Positions 13,001-22,832 of a DNA stretch of 64,000 nt are shown here, one piece after another. The translations under genes were made by a program, and so were the position numbers. Numbering within the stretch: position 1 is the stretch's first letter; the number at the start of each line of letters is the position of its first letter. This stretch comes from Lytechinus variegatus. Its lineage: Eukaryota; Echinodermata; Echinoidea; Temnopleuroida; Toxopneustidae. Location of the stretch: assembly GCF_018143015.1 (NCBI RefSeq), contig NC_054757.1, positions 4,016,001-4,080,000 of the forward strand, read 5' to 3'. Below the pieces are notes generated by a model that worked only from the letters and a program-made list of their open reading frames with translations, made no database searches and was not told the origin of the DNA.

Positions 13001-16000
13001 GAGGGGGGGGCTGAATCAGCCCCCCCAGTCTTTTTAGGGTTAAAACTAACATTAAATGTAGAATTTACTTACCAGATCCATTCCTTGCTAAACTTCCAAT
13101 TCCAACATAGATAAAGCCAAAAGCAAAAATAAGTCCTAGTCCTAGTGGTAGTCTAAATTCCAATGAAATTCCAATTGTTCCAACTGTTCAACGTATAACA
13201 ACAAACACGAACGCAACATATTTACATAGGGTACGATGCAGTATTGTCTACTTGTTTATTATGTTTACAGTACACTGATGGAAGTGGTACTGTACGACCC
13301 TTTTCTGGTCCACATCCAATTTGTTTGATACAAAGTTCATTTGAGGCGAGGACTGTGAGTCCGGTCCAGGACACAGGGCTGACCGAGATCCATGTTGATT
13401 CTGAGCCGTAACATTAGCACAAAATTGAGATATAACAGGACTAGATGGCGGCCTGCTGATTGTACAAGGTTTTCCTGAGGCTGATCTCTCTGTTGTTGTT
13501 CCAGGACTTGGTCCAGGACCCAATGTGGATCTCTGTAGATCCTGAGGCTGAGCCATAATATCAGGTGCAGATTCTGGTGGTGGATGTAATGAAACAGGAC
13601 TAGGTGGTGGCCTGCTGACTGTACATGGGGGTCCTGATCTTTCTTTTGCTGGACCAGATCCAGGACCAGGACCAAATCTAGCACCATTAGACCTTGTAGT
13701 ACGTGGACTAAAAAGCCTAACTTTCGATTGACATTTTTCTGACAAGCATAAGCTCATTTGTCATTTGTGTCCTTTCGTCAACTTGAGAATAATGTTTAAG
13801 ACTGCTCTCACTTTTATGTCCTGAAACTGTCATGATATACCTGGCCTCAAATCCTTGCTCATCTAACGTAGTGATAGTTGTGGCTCTAATGCAATGGTTC
13901 GTGTAGGGCCTTGACGTGTTAGCTTCAATGCTAATGCTTTTCATTTTGTTCCCCAATGCATTCTTACCAACAACCTGATGATCATACCATGGCACATTTT
14001 GGTCTTGTTCTACTGTCCCTGATCCTCGACCGCTTCCAAGTGTGACATTTTCTTGAGGCGCACTTGATTTTGGTCGTTGCCAAAAACATAGAAAATCACG
14101 ATTCAGATGCGAAACATATTCACAGAACGACTTGACGGGACAGTTTTCATCCTTCGTCTCATACATCCGACCACATTGGCTCCTTGAATCATCATCTTTG
14201 TCTCCTCTGTGATTTTTAGTCAGCTTATCCTTCGCAAGATAAACATATCTCCTGTTGCTCGAATCTGTAGCAATAGCGAAGTCGTCTGTCCTTAGATCCT
14301 TAAGATTCTCCCTGCCTCTGTTACACAGGTGTAACAGTAGATTCACAAACACAGCATTCTGAAGACCTCTCGGAGTAGAACGGTCCAAGGCTCGCGAAGT
14401 CATTATTTTTTCAAAGTCTTCCTTACTAATAGGATCCTTGTGTGTAATTGAACTCTTCAGCTTTCAGTTTATGGAGGACTGCAGCAAACACGTCGTTTGC
14501 ACGTCTAAATTCAACACTGTTCACAATGTCCATTGCCTTTGTTTTAAGAAAGTGCCTTTGGAGACCATAGCGTATTGTGATCATGGAACTCTTTGCGTAA
14601 CATTGGCCATTTCCCCGCCGCACCTCTGCGTAGAATGATCGAATGCACTCGCATAACTCTTGCTCCGAGTATTCCATCTCCACTTTTCCAACGTCAAGAG
14701 ACTTTGCCCTACAATTGCAACTGAATATATCTATCGCCTGTTTCACAACATTCTTGGTAGATTTAGAATTCTTATTGTCCAAAAGCTGGTCTAATTCCTC
14801 ATTGCTCATTAGCACAAATCTGGGCTCCATTTTGAAGTATTATTGAATTAAACTAGGACTGGACCTGGACCGGACTCACTGCACTAAGTCGATCGCTTTT
14901 ATACTCGGCCCGAAAATTTAGTGCAATATTGATATCGAGTTTTGATCGATTGCAAACGATAGCTACTTTAGTCCCACCTATATTATTTTCCTGTAATTGG
15001 TAACATCTAATCCACAAGAGGGCGCCATACACGTAGAAAAATATATTCATGGACCAACTAGTCAATATTTTCATCGAAGGTGGACCGGCTGGGAAATACA
15101 CTGATTTCGATCATATCACGTGACGCGCATTTGACCAATCGCGCTTGGCTATCTGTCTTGGCTATCTAATATTATCATTTATAGCTAAACAGCAATTATT
15201 CTTCTTGAGACTGAACAAGACTATGCCAAAGTTTAAAAAGATACAAAGGTCAATTAAAACATGTGAGATAATAGTGGATTATAGCCATGCTTTACTAATG
15301 GAGTTATCTTATGCAAATTGTTTGTGAGCAAACAAATAGTAAACTGAAACATTAGTGGAGGATCATTTTTTAAGTTCTGCCAACTGAGCGGCCAGCTAGT
15401 CCTCCAGAGATTCCTGCCATCACTGTGGCAACAATTAAGTTTACATTCAATTCTTTGTTTTTTCTTGTTGCAGACTCGATGTTAAGATCGCAGAGCTGAA
15501 GAAGACTCGAAACACATCCGAGGATACAAAGGCCAAGACACTGGAAGAAATCAACTTGTTTATCAGTGACTTGAAGAATCTCCATGACAACTACACATCA
15601 AAATTCCCAAAGGATGTCAAATCTGTGGTAAGAAAGAGGGACCAATTTTATGAAGGGATCTTCAAAATAACGGTCGTTTGACTGCTGATGTTTCATTAGA
15701 TACCACATAGTCACCTGGAGAGCGTTTCGTGAAAGAACTTGTCAGACGTTTTATCTGACAAGTCCCAATTTATCCGACAGTTACCATAGTAACAGTGCTT
15801 CTCAGCCAATCTAAATCAAGGAAAGTTGTCAGATCTGACCACTTGTCGGACAAAGTATTGATGAAATGCTCCCCTGTTTTTAACAGTATTATTTAACCCT
15901 TTTACCTTTGATTCAATATTTAGTTTGCTCAGAAAAGAAAAATATTTATAAAGCTAGATTGTGATATAAGATATTATTTATTAATAAGAGTATATGAGTA

Positions 16001-16444
16001 TATAAGTTGGTTCTTATAAGAGCAAAAAAAAACTATAAAGAAATGGATTGATGAAAATTTGACCAAAATCTATCAAAACATATTAACATATGAACAGCGG
16101 TGTGATTTCTTTTTTCTAGATTTATTTTTATGATTTCTCATCCAAACTGCTCTCCTTTATTTAGTGTATCCATTGTATTTTTTTGTGTGTCATATGCAAA
16201 CTTCACTCTTGTATGTACAATGTGAATTTCATCAACTGCCATCCACGCCATCTCTATTATCAAAACAACTATTCCAGTATTCATCACAGTGTTTCCTTAT
16301 TTTAATGTTTGTTTGTCTGTTTGTTGCCAGGCACCTGTTGCCCATGAGAATGTTGAGGGCTTCTCATCTGAACTCCAGCCAGCTCTAGAACTACAAAGCA
16401 CCATATCACTGGACAACAAGCTACGAGAGTGGCTTGGCTCGTAA
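1047..16444 (+). CDS. CENPU: CENP-U-like inner kinetochore protein, 5' partial
   Basis: CENP-U (MLF1IP, CENP-50) belongs to the CENP-O/P/Q/U/R part of the constitutive centromere-associated network and binds its partners through a C-terminal coiled coil. Exons read here: 1047-1176, 2155-3689, 5263-5428, 8507-8612, 9944-10022, 11565-11674, 15474-15627 and 16331-16444 (stop taa). All introns are GT-AG and phases fit, giving 797 residues plus upstream exons not seen. Residues 44-555 (one 1.5 kb exon) are Ser/Arg/Lys-rich and look disordered. Residues about 612-797 match vertebrate CENP-U: a DLDILFNCLEDTAMEFRE block, RHRKAVTKFVEHAKNEL, a Lys/Arg/Gln-rich coiled coil, LFISDLKNLHDNYTSKFP, and a short tail with LDNKLREWL. 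Human CENP-U is 418 residues, so the N-terminal region is greatly enlarged. The family call comes from remembered sequence similarity and needs a profile search. A Crypton lies antisense in the intron between 11,674 and 15,474. Confidence 0.82.
1312..1689. mobile_element. Foldback MITE in CENP-U intron
   Basis: Inverted ends: accattctcactacgttcc then taaaactagttt on the left, and aaactagttttagaaag then gagaatggt on the right. Inner arms also pair (gcgatcttccaaa against related sequence near 1,640). There is no coding capacity. Length 378 bp. The superfamily could not be assigned. Confidence 0.6.
3286..3609 (+). repeat. In-frame tandem repeat in the large CENP-U exon
   Basis: Inside the serine-rich exon a unit of roughly 33 codons is repeated about three times, with diverging copies. 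The shared core reads SSGSGTDSRSDS followed by SRKGPRSGGKK. Copies sit near 3,286-3,390, 3,391-3,495 and 3,496-3,609. Each unit alternates Ser/Gly runs with basic Lys/Arg clusters. The reading frame is intact through all copies, so the repeat is part of the protein and not a decayed satellite. Confidence 0.75.
4421..4921. mobile_element. Foldback element with hairpin and short tandem repeats
   Basis: The left edge is a perfect 14 bp stem (ttggtggggctaag, six-base loop, cttagccccaccaa; 4421-4454). Further in, gcccacttcgttttcaca pairs with gtgtgaaaacgaa near 4,614. From about 4,730 to 4,905 a unit of about 42 bases containing gatagtatggggttaag and cagtgtgaa repeats two to three times. The whole element lies in the intron before the 5263 exon. 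Boundaries are approximate. Confidence 0.55.
5478..5705. mobile_element. Foldback MITE, 228 bp
   Basis: The ends are near-perfect inverted repeats of about 40 bp: gatctggggggtgtttcaca with aagatttaagtatgactta on the left, and taagtcatgcttaaatct with tgtgaaacaccccccagatc on the right. The centre is unrelated single-copy sequence. It lies just 3' of a CENP-U exon. Confidence 0.75.
5752..5940 (-). repeat. Dispersed repeat family R1, copy 1
   Basis: Read on the minus strand it begins acagggcccagtttaacaaa and contains gagttacgattgatcca, then ggaaatgtgcacaatgtcc and agagaagcatactgaatt. The same order of blocks occurs at 28,449 and 41,755 on the plus strand, so this is a dispersed repeat about 140-190 bp long. 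The class is unknown. Confidence 0.6.
6520..7098. mobile_element. TTAA-flanked foldback MITE (family T1)
   Basis: TTAA at 6516-6519 and 7099-7102 flank a 579 bp element. The inverted ends extend about 180 bp: left aggggaatgaaacc and right ggtttcattctcctt, continuing through gacaaataatgagaaagtt / aactttctcattatttgtc and gtgtgatgtcac / gtgacatcacac. There is no open frame. The TTAA target suggests piggyBac-type mobilisation, but the ends do not start with CCC. Confidence 0.75.
9025..9696. mobile_element. Element with two concentric inverted-repeat pairs
   Basis: The outer 19 bp ends are exact inverted copies: gggcactagtattcaaccc at 9025 and gggttgaatactagtgccc ending 9696. An inner pair of the same sequence sits at 9298 (ggcactagtattcaacct) and 9485-9502 (aggttgaatactagtgcc). 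This gives a 672 bp element with a 205 bp element of the same family inside it. No coding sequence is visible. Confidence 0.65.
9735..9876 (-). mobile_element. tRNA-derived SINE
   Basis: On the minus strand it starts gcattatcgctcagttggta, an A-box like that of a tRNA, and has a B-box ggtttgattcc about 40 bases on. The anticodon arm does not fold and a non-tRNA tail follows, so it is a SINE head and not a tRNA gene. It differs from the more common SINE family in this window. Confidence 0.6.
10141..10482. mobile_element. Two adjacent copies of a 165-180 bp foldback MITE
   Basis: Each copy has inverted ends of the type ggccgtttcataaagctgtt, then gcgactttaagaacg, and the complement cgttcttaaagtcgc. 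The second copy (about 10,303-10,482) is complete. The first (10,141-10,302) has lost its right terminal part. Internal arms pair through ctttcttacg / caagaaag. Confidence 0.7.
10965..11135. mobile_element. Partial MITE related to the one at 17,990
   Basis: The blocks tacataaattaaatc, gctgattggtctaaat, catgtgaccaaacatattct, gaaaatgaaacg and gatggaatcagtcagtgacg match, in order and on the opposite strand, the right half of the element at 17,990-18,335. Only one half is present. Confidence 0.55.
11689..11847. mobile_element. Foldback MITE, 159 bp
   Basis: Left end ttgtgtccgtgcaggaacgc and right end gcattcctgcacagacacaa are inverted copies. Inner arms gcagaaacgccc and gggcgtttctgc also pair. 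It begins 14 bases after the 3' end of a CENP-U exon, so it sits very close to a splice donor. Confidence 0.7.
12018..12183. mobile_element. Foldback MITE, 166 bp
   Basis: Left acagatattgactaatgggg, tataaacattctttggacc and right ggtccaaagaatgtttat, cacccaatcagtcaatatct are inverted. The loop contains a second short inverted pair around gagggaaaatat. Confidence 0.65.
12288..13043. mobile_element. piggyBac-like MITE with subterminal hairpins, copy 1
   Basis: TTAA duplicates at 12288-12291 and 13040-13043 flank 748 bp whose ends read CCCTAAATAGACTGGG and, inverted, CCCTAAAAAGACTGGG. TTAA targeting with CCCT ends is characteristic of the piggyBac superfamily. Near each end a G-run, a short palindrome and a C-run form a hairpin (12331-12354 and 13003-13026), both with core CTGATTCAG when read from its own end. 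An inner block, gatctcggccgttgatcgcg, recurs in the copies at 40,764 and 48,097. There is no transposase. Confidence 0.75.
13717..14403 (-). CDS. Tyrosine recombinase catalytic domain (Crypton)
   Basis: Tyrosine recombinases cut and rejoin DNA through a tyrosine and an R-K-H-R-H-Y pocket. All of these can be placed: first Arg in LLHLCNRGRENLKDL, the beta-hairpin Lys in YLAKDKLTKNHRG, HxxR as NHCIR in PYTNHCIRATTITTLDEQG, and the terminal His and Tyr in VSGHKSESSLKHYSQV. The frame is open upstream of the first ATG, through HKDPISKEDFEKI, back to the point where the preceding block changes frame near an ACACAC run at about 14,435. It therefore once continued from the N-terminal block. The pattern GFEARYIM before the final His is typical of the DUF3504/Crypton group. 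It has probably been inactive since the frame breaks, though the catalytic residues remain. Confidence 0.75.
   Translation of the reverse strand: MTSRALDRSTPRGLQNAVFVNLLLHLCNRGRENLKDLRTDDFAIATDSSNRRYVYLAKDKLTKNHRGDKDDDSRSQCGRMYETKDENCPVKSFCEYVSHLNRDFLCFWQRPKSSAPQENVTLGSGRGSGTVEQDQNVPWYDHQVVGKNALGNKMKSISIEANTSRPYTNHCIRATTITTLDEQGFEARYIMTVSGHKSESSLKHYSQVDERTQMTNELMLVRKMSIES
14426..14830 (-). CDS. N-terminal (SAM-like) part of the Crypton recombinase
   Basis: 134 residues from ATG 14,830. The sequence is mostly helical, with QAIDIFSCNCRAK, CECIRSFYAEVRRGNGQCYA and MITIRYGLQRHFL. This is the layout of the N-terminal core-binding domain that precedes the catalytic domain in Crypton recombinases. 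It leaves its frame at about 14,435, where the catalytic block continues in another frame. Confidence 0.65.
   Translation of the reverse strand: MEPRFVLMSNEELDQLLDNKNSKSTKNVVKQAIDIFSCNCRAKSLDVGKVEMEYSEQELCECIRSFYAEVRRGNGQCYAKSSMITIRYGLQRHFLKTKAMDIVNSVEFRRANDVFAAVLHKLKAEEFNYTQGSY
15718..15885. mobile_element. MITE of the 'gtcagat/gtcggac' family
   Basis: The ends gagagcgtttcgtgaaag and gatgaaatgctcccc are loosely inverted, with internal acttgtcagacg, atccgacagttaccatag and cttgtcggac blocks. A relative sits at 38,872-39,050, where it interrupts a SINE. Confidence 0.5.
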
Positions 16445-16699
16445 AGAAATGTACAGAATTATCCATTTACTTACAAAATTTATGTATTTGCAAAGAATAT
16501 TATATTATCACCTGTTCAAGCGTGTTCAGACATTTAATGACAAATCACCCCATATCCGTTGTTGATAAACGTGCGTCATGTCCACATTTTTTTTCGCCCA
16601 CCGGAGGTAAAGGCAAGATTTAGGGATCCAAATGGCCAATAATACGTTAATTTCAATATGGCTAATTATGTATTCATGAGGTCATATCTAATAATACCA

Positions 16700-16970
16700 A
16701 CATTCTTATATAGCGCATATCACTGCCAAATGCGTCCCTATGCGCTTCATTGGATATTATTACCCTGGCTTTAGCCCCGCAGCCTTTTACAGCGTGGTGG
16801 CATTTCAAGGAATAAATTCCTGCCAGGTACCCACTTACCTCACCTGGGTCGAGTGCAGCACAACGTGGACGAATTTCTTGCTGAAGGAAATTACGCCATG
16901 GCTGGGATTCGAACCCACGACCCTCTGTTTCAAAGTCCGAAGACTAATCCACTGGGCCACAACGCTCCAC
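16700..16970 (-). mobile_element. tRNA-derived SINE, family S1
   Basis: On the minus strand the head reads gtggagcgttgtggcccagt and is followed by a B-box-like gggttcgaatccc. The body has ctgcactcgacccaggtgag and gggtacctggcaggaattta, and ends in a region rich in aat/tat. It is the commonest SINE family in this window. Confidence 0.8.
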
Positions 16971-17460
16971 AATCGCTCCACAAACGCTCCATATCTAAGG
17001 CCCCATAGACCAATTCCCACCCAATTTTGGTAGTGGGTGCTTTTCATCATGCCCTTCCGAGGTATGGTATAAAAAAAACACAAATGCAAGAAGTGACAAG
17101 TGACGTCACTCCTGGGTACTCTATTGCAGCCAAACTCGGATGGTAGATGCACTAGGGGTATCATCGTGTTGCAATGCTGTCGGAGGTCACATGGTGAAGT
17201 CAAAGGTCATTTGAAGTCAGTCATTTAAGTACTGTATATACCTGCAGGACTTTTTTGTGAAATCAAACTTGGTAAGGGATGTACTTTGGGAAAGTGTCAT
17301 ATATGGAGTCAAGGATGGGGGAGACACAATCTGGCTTTTGCCTTGCCTTGTCAGGAGACCCCAAAATATGTATCTCTTTCCTATGTAATTATCTTTATTT
17401 TGCCTCACATCCTGTTGGCCCATAGATGTTGATGAATACTGAGCTTTGTAGCAGAGCTTG

Positions 17461-17620
17461 CTTCATGTTATTATTATTATTATTTGTTTGGCGTCACCTG
17501 TGCCTGGGAGGCGAAAAGCGAACTGAATCACTGTGACCCGCAGGTCTCTCCTCCCGATATAACTGATTGGGGGGGAATGCAGGTGGACCACTACACCGGG
17601 GTTTCCCCCTACTCTAAACA
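17461..17620. repeat. Possible SINE-like repeat with (ATT)n edge
   Basis: A ttattattattatt run is followed by ggcgtcacctgtgcctggga, a G/C-richer block unlike its surroundings, and ends near ccggggtttcccc. It looks like a repeat consensus, but no second copy is in the window, so the call is tentative. Confidence 0.3.
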
Positions 17621-17989
17621 AGCCATAAGCACTTTACTATGATCATTTATTATTCAAAATTTACTGGAATATATTCAGCGTTAAGGCAGTCACAGGCCAG
17701 TATTCTGAAAATTGTCCTATCTTACAGCTTTTTCTTCATTTACTGATATTGTCATAACAGTGTTGAATGTGCAAATGCGATTGGTTGCAGTGTGCTGAAA
17801 ATGAAGTGCGCCAATGAACCAGCACTTAATCAAATTTTCTGTCATATTAATGCCAGTGGCATTTCTAATTTCTGATCACCATGGCAACTTGAATAAGATG
17901 ATACAGTCAAACCTGCTCAAGCAACTACTAGTACATGTATAGAAGGACCACCTGTCAATAAAGACCACAAATTTGTTTTCCTTTTGGTA

Positions 17990-18335
17990 TTATATCCTAT
18001 GTGAATTAAATCCTGTGTGGTGGTTGGTTTAAATATAATCATGTGACCATGAGCCATGCGCTCAGCATAATCCGGATTTGTGGCTGTGTCGTCCCTTTAC
18101 AGGATTTGCCCAGTAGAGTCACCTTGCTGACCAATGCGCCCGAAAGATCACATGATCTGTGACGTCAGTGATGGAATAGTGCACTATTCCATTATTGATG
18201 TCGCGGAATAGTAAATATTCCTCAGTTGACGTTTCATTTTCAACATTATCGCAAAATAGTGAGAATATGTTTGGTCACATGACTATATTTAAACCAATCA
18301 GCACATAGCATTTAATTTATGTAGGATATAATACT
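17990..18335. mobile_element. Foldback MITE, about 345 bp
   Basis: The ends tatcctatgtgaattaaatc and aatttatgtaggatata are inverted, followed inward by ggtttaaatataatcatgtg / tcacatgactatatttaaac. Near the centre is a perfect 20 bp palindrome, tggaatagtgcactattcca. Half of the same element is at 10,965. Confidence 0.65.
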
Positions 18336-19700
18336 TAAGAAAAATATGCTGTTTCTTTTTGTCATTGCTCTGAAGTTAATATACTGAAATCCAAACTACT
18401 TTCCAATTAAATGTTATCAATTCTAACACTTTGATATTACTGAATTTTAGCATTCATAAAACATTCTATCATCCAAGAGGTTGTATATTGTTTTTTCAAA
18501 CAATAGAGTATTGCAGTTGGGTTGAATATGATATAATTCTAACCCTATGCACAATAATGTTCATGTAGTAATCACCTGAAATAGTATGCATCGAATTGTA
18601 TATTTTTGTGCCCCTCTACTGTAAAAATAGAAAACAAAATAATTTATCTAGTTTCCTTTCATTTTCTTTCCTCCCTTTTTTCTCTCTCTATTCTCCTCTT
18701 TATTCACTTCTTCTCTTTCGAGAAATGTTACTTGTACACATGGGAGGGCAGTGCCAGTGCATTTTGACCAGGGGGGGGGGGAAACTGGTCAAAAGTTTGG
18801 ACAACCCAGACCTCTTTTCAATAGTCTTATTTATTTCCCTTTTCTTATTTGTGTTATATATTTTTTGTCACTACTTGAAAAATATAGAAGGGGCAGTTCC
18901 CTGCCCCACCCTTACATATACATATATATTGCCCTTCTCTAGCCATATGTATCACATACTTATTTCTTGTAAATAGAACAAGTCCTCTGTGACACCAAAT
19001 TGATTTGAAGAGTGGATTTTCAGAGAAGTAGAATCCTAAAATTTGATCAGAATTGGATGTAACTTGTCATGGCATGTCAAGTTTGTGTCTTTTTATTTAT
19101 CTGCAATATGAACATTGCAGTCTGTTAAACCATGGACCCTATTAAGTCCATTGTTAAACTCTGTATACAAATGAGTGATGGGGTAATATCATATACTGTA
19201 CTCACTATTTCTCATTTAGTGTATAATAATGAAATTCATAATGTATTTTGAATTTTGTTCCCAAAATGTGAATTATGGTTTGTCTCCACTAGTCACATGT
19301 TAGAGTGACAGTTATCTTATTAATTTGAAAGCTTTTTCATTGTCATATCCTATAAAAGAGGATTTATGCTTCATGATATACAATGTATTGCATGTGTGGC
19401 GGTATTGACTGACTCTCATTTGCAGATTGACTATGTAATAGCACATTATTATGACAAAAGTTATATAACTTCAAAATGCTGTTCATTATTTTACATCCAG
19501 TTTTGATGATATTTAATTTTGTTTGCTTTGTTTCTATGATTAGTTCACCTTGATGTCGTTGAACTTTGCTTTCTGTTTCAACTGAGATGAAATGATAATA
19601 TTGCAAATCAAATTATTTATGCTATCCATATTAAACTTTCATTTACCTTTGTAAATATCACCTCTCTATTCCTCCTCATACTCTCGGGGAAGAGGGGGGG
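18336..19700. other. Intergenic, no gene seen
   Basis: AT-rich sequence between CENP-U and DDX21. It contains a CT-rich run near 18,655-18,720 and a G10 run near 18,771, with short open frames that resemble no family. I see no repeat consensus here. Confidence 0.5.
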
Positions 19701-19708
19701 GGGGGCTC

Positions 19709-20036
19709 GATAAATTGCCAATTCGTCAACTGCCAACCTGTCCACTCACCACATAGGCTACCTTCATTTAGTCTAATGCCATTTGGTCCAATAACCATTT
19801 GGTGCAATCATCACTTCGTCTAATCACCAGTTCCTCTATGACCATTTCGCCTTACAATCAGTTGGTCTAATATTCGTTTTATTTTCATTCATTTTTCCCA
19901 ATTAACACTTTAGTCTAATCAGACCAGATGGTATATGGATTAAATGGCTATTGGACCAACTGGTTATTAGACGTAATGGTGAGTTGACTGATAGTAGATG
20001 AGTTGGCAATTAGACGAATTGGCATTGGACGAAATG
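19709..20036. repeat. Modular foldback built of 'CCATTTGGTCTAAT' units (copy 2)
   Basis: The left arm is about ten variants of a 16-17 bp unit (ccatttggtccaata, ccatttggtgcaat, ccagttcctctatg and so on). The right arm is the same unit inverted (attggaccaactggttatt, agacgaattggcattgg). The centre contains attttcattcattttt, shared with copy 3. The arms pair with each other only in patches because every unit has drifted separately. Confidence 0.7.
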
Positions 20037-20604
20037 AAAATAAACTGGGGGCTCTGTCATTAAAAGGTGGACACAATGCTAATGCATTTTCAAAATGGAC
20101 CCTGAGCTAATAATCTTCCTCCTACGTCAGAATACCATACACAAGTCTTTTTCCCCCCCCCAAAAAAAAAGAGCATTTCAAATCGAGGTCTGAAAGGATA
20201 CTTAATCCAATTAACCTTTTTTTTCTTTTTTTTTTGTTGTTGTGTGCAGCCGACAGGTGCCTCTACCTAAATCGATTTATGGGGGCACCACAAAAAAATA
20301 AATTTGGCTTTGGAGAAATAAGACATAAAAAAGGTATACATGGAAGGTCCCCTTGGGCAGAGATATCTGTATAATGTAAGGGGCTCCCAAGGGGGTTTAC
20401 CTGCAAGAGAATGAAATCTTTGTCAGCGTCTTTGAAAGTACAATTACTATGATAGCAATGTTGCCACCCGTTAAGTTTTTGAACTGAAATGTTCCGATTT
20501 TTTGAAGTTTGCTAATTTCCCTAAAAAAAACTGAACTCTCAGAATTGGGGATTTTGTGAAAAATTGATTTTTGTGCAAAAATTAGTGTGTCAATTATCAT
20601 TATT

Positions 20605-20609
20605 TTATA

Positions 20610-20672
<63 letters not shown>
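20605..20672. repeat. (TA)n microsatellite
   Basis: About 68 bases of alternating TA with few interruptions, in the CENP-U/DDX21 intergenic region. A second, shorter TA run lies at 37,788-37,812. Confidence 0.9.
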
Positions 20673-20678
<6 letters not shown>

Positions 20679-21936
20679 GTTATCAGTTATCAGTTTCTGT
20701 ATTCTGGTTGAGCAATTCATAACACATCCAGGTACAGAAATTCTTGAGGCTGAATTTTCTTTCAAGGTATGCAGCAGATTCCAGTCCCAAAATGCAAAAG
20801 CTCCCTACCCTTGGAGGTGAACCCCCCCACCCCCTTGGTCGCTTTGCTCCCTCGCAATAATTGGTTAAGTTTTCTGCTTTTTTCAAATGTTGGCAAGCCT
20901 GTGAAAGATTAGCATGGGATTGGATAATGCCTCAAATTCTTGTTTTCATGAAATTTGATTATGTACCACTTGCATGTATCCCAGCTTTTGAAAATAATGC
21001 CTTTCCCCCTGATATTTTCGAATGGGATACCTTGTTACTGTATGTGTATCCATTGCCTGTCCCTGTCAATTCTTTTTTCTTTAATATGTTTTTGTGTGTT
21101 TATAGGAGCATATAATGTCTACCTTGTAGGACCCACCCCCCCTCTCTCCCTGGGCCTACTACCAATGTAAAGCGAATGAAAAGCAAAATCATTCTCAAAA
21201 TAACTGATTTTATGCATTGCATACATGAAGTAAGTGCCTTCTTACAAGATACACCGTGCATATTATAAAAAAAATCATATGGTGCTTAGCATGTGTACAT
21301 AAACTTGATACTGACAAGCATGTTACGTATAGCTTTAGAAAATACTTATCCTATATATTTATGTATGTAATGTATAGTATGTGACTAATCAAAGGTGTAT
21401 ATTATCTGCTGCTTAGCAAAGAAAAAAAAACATGAAGTGTACTCAACAATTTTTGTGTGAAATAAAAAGTTCACTCTGATCTGAATAAAAAAAAACAGGT
21501 TTGATTTTCTATCTTTTTGTTATTACTGTTGTACAATCACTGTTATTAAAAGGTGGGTCTTGTTTTTCTTCACAGCTCTCATTGGGTCAAAATGAATCTT
21601 ATTTTGCTCATCAAATTGGCAACAATTATTAATTTTCTTTTCATTTTCATATGAAAAAATATGGATTTTGCATGGATAAATCAGTATGAATTATGATAGC
21701 AAAAATTTTCATGAAAGTTGCCAATTTGCATGCTAAACAGTGATTTTTTTTTGTACTGCCAATTTCGAGTGCATGATGATTAAATTTTAACTAGGAAGGA
21801 CACCACACAATGCATTGGAAATAATGAAATAATAGAGTTGCAAGTTATAATGTAGCAATGAATGTTTGTAGTGATGGGATAGTCACAACTCACCAGATGA
21901 AAATAAGTTTATTTCATATTATAAATTGTCATCATG
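20673..21936. other. Intergenic, no gene seen
   Basis: AT-rich, with polyC and polyA patches (20,821-20,834; 21,421-21,429; 21,488-21,496) and several AATAAA strings. No open frame longer than 84 codons and none that resembles a family. No repeat end was recognised. Confidence 0.45.
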
Positions 21937-22246
21937 TGGAGTGTTGTGGCCCAGTGGATTAGTCTTCAGACTTTGAAACAGAGGGTCGTGGGTTCGAATC
22001 CCAGCCATGGCGTAATTTCCTTCAGCAAGAAATTTATCCACATTGTGCTGCACTCAACCAAGGTGAGGAGAATGGGTACCTGGCAGGAATTTATTCGTTG
22101 AAATGCGTGTGCGCTGTAATCATAGTAATTACGGCAGCCAAGCTACAGCTGGGGTAATAATATCCAAGTTCTTTAGAAGCGCATAGAGACATTATTCATA
22201 ATTGTGATATGCGCTATACAAGAACTGTTTATTATTATTATTATTC
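21937..22246 (+). mobile_element. tRNA-derived SINE, family S1
   Basis: Full-length-looking copy: head gtggagtgttgtggcccagt, B-box gggttcgaatccc, body tgctgcactcaaccaaggtg and gggtacctggcaggaattta, and a tail of (att)n at 22,228-22,246. Confidence 0.85.
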
Positions 22247-22298
22247 AAACTCACAACCTTGCGATTATGAGTCCAATGCTCTAACCACTGGACCACAC

Positions 22299-22832
22299 GA
22301 TTTCATCAAAATTGGATAACAAATAACAGATTTTAAAGTTCATCAATATTTAGTGAAAACAGTTCATTTGCACATCGTCATGAATATTTATTAGGTGGGC
22401 TGATGATGTCACATCCCCACTTTCCGTTTTCTTATGTTATTATATGAAATCATAAATGTTTCATTATTTCATACATGTGTAAATGATGTGTCTCCACTAT
22501 GATGAAATAAGTTGCGGCAATAAATAACTAATGCACTTAATCAGTTGTCAATCCAATTGTTTTAGTTCTTGGTAGAAAAATTTTCATAAAAAGTTCATAT
22601 AATAAAATACAAAAGAACAAGTGGGTATATAACATCAGCCCACCTAATGAATATTCATAAAGACATGCCTAGAACACGGTTTCACCGGAATAATGCAAAT
22701 CTTTAAAATTCATTAACTTTGTTATATGTTATCCAATTTTGATCAAATTTTCACTGAGCATTTTGCTCTGTGAACTGAATTTTATTCTATTTATGGAGAT
22801 ATGAATATCTCCAGCCTGGACCATCCCCTTAA
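22299..22832. mobile_element. Foldback MITE, right end complete
   Basis: Inverted arms include catcaaaattggataacaaa / tatgttatccaattttgat, aatatttattaggtgggctg / cagcccacctaatgaatatt and aaaacagttca / tgaactgaatttt. The right end finishes ctggaccatccccttaa. The left terminal sequence is missing or replaced, so the element appears truncated there. Confidence 0.65.

Larger units (their letters stand above)
13248..14830 (-). mobile_element. Crypton-type DNA transposon in a CENP-U intron, antisense
   Basis: The minus strand encodes a tyrosine recombinase of the Crypton type and nothing like a reverse transcriptase, so DIRS or Ngaro elements are unlikely. The coding stretch starts at ATG 14,830 and runs to about 13,250 in three blocks in different frames: an N-terminal block (14,830-14,426), the catalytic block (14,403-13,717, open upstream to about 14,440) and a Pro/Gly/Ser-rich block (13,757-13,248) ending in HFHQCTVNIINK. 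That last motif resembles the C-termini I recall for Crypton-derived proteins. The frame changes imply at least two breaks. Cryptons usually lack inverted ends, so the element borders could not be fixed. Confidence 0.75.
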
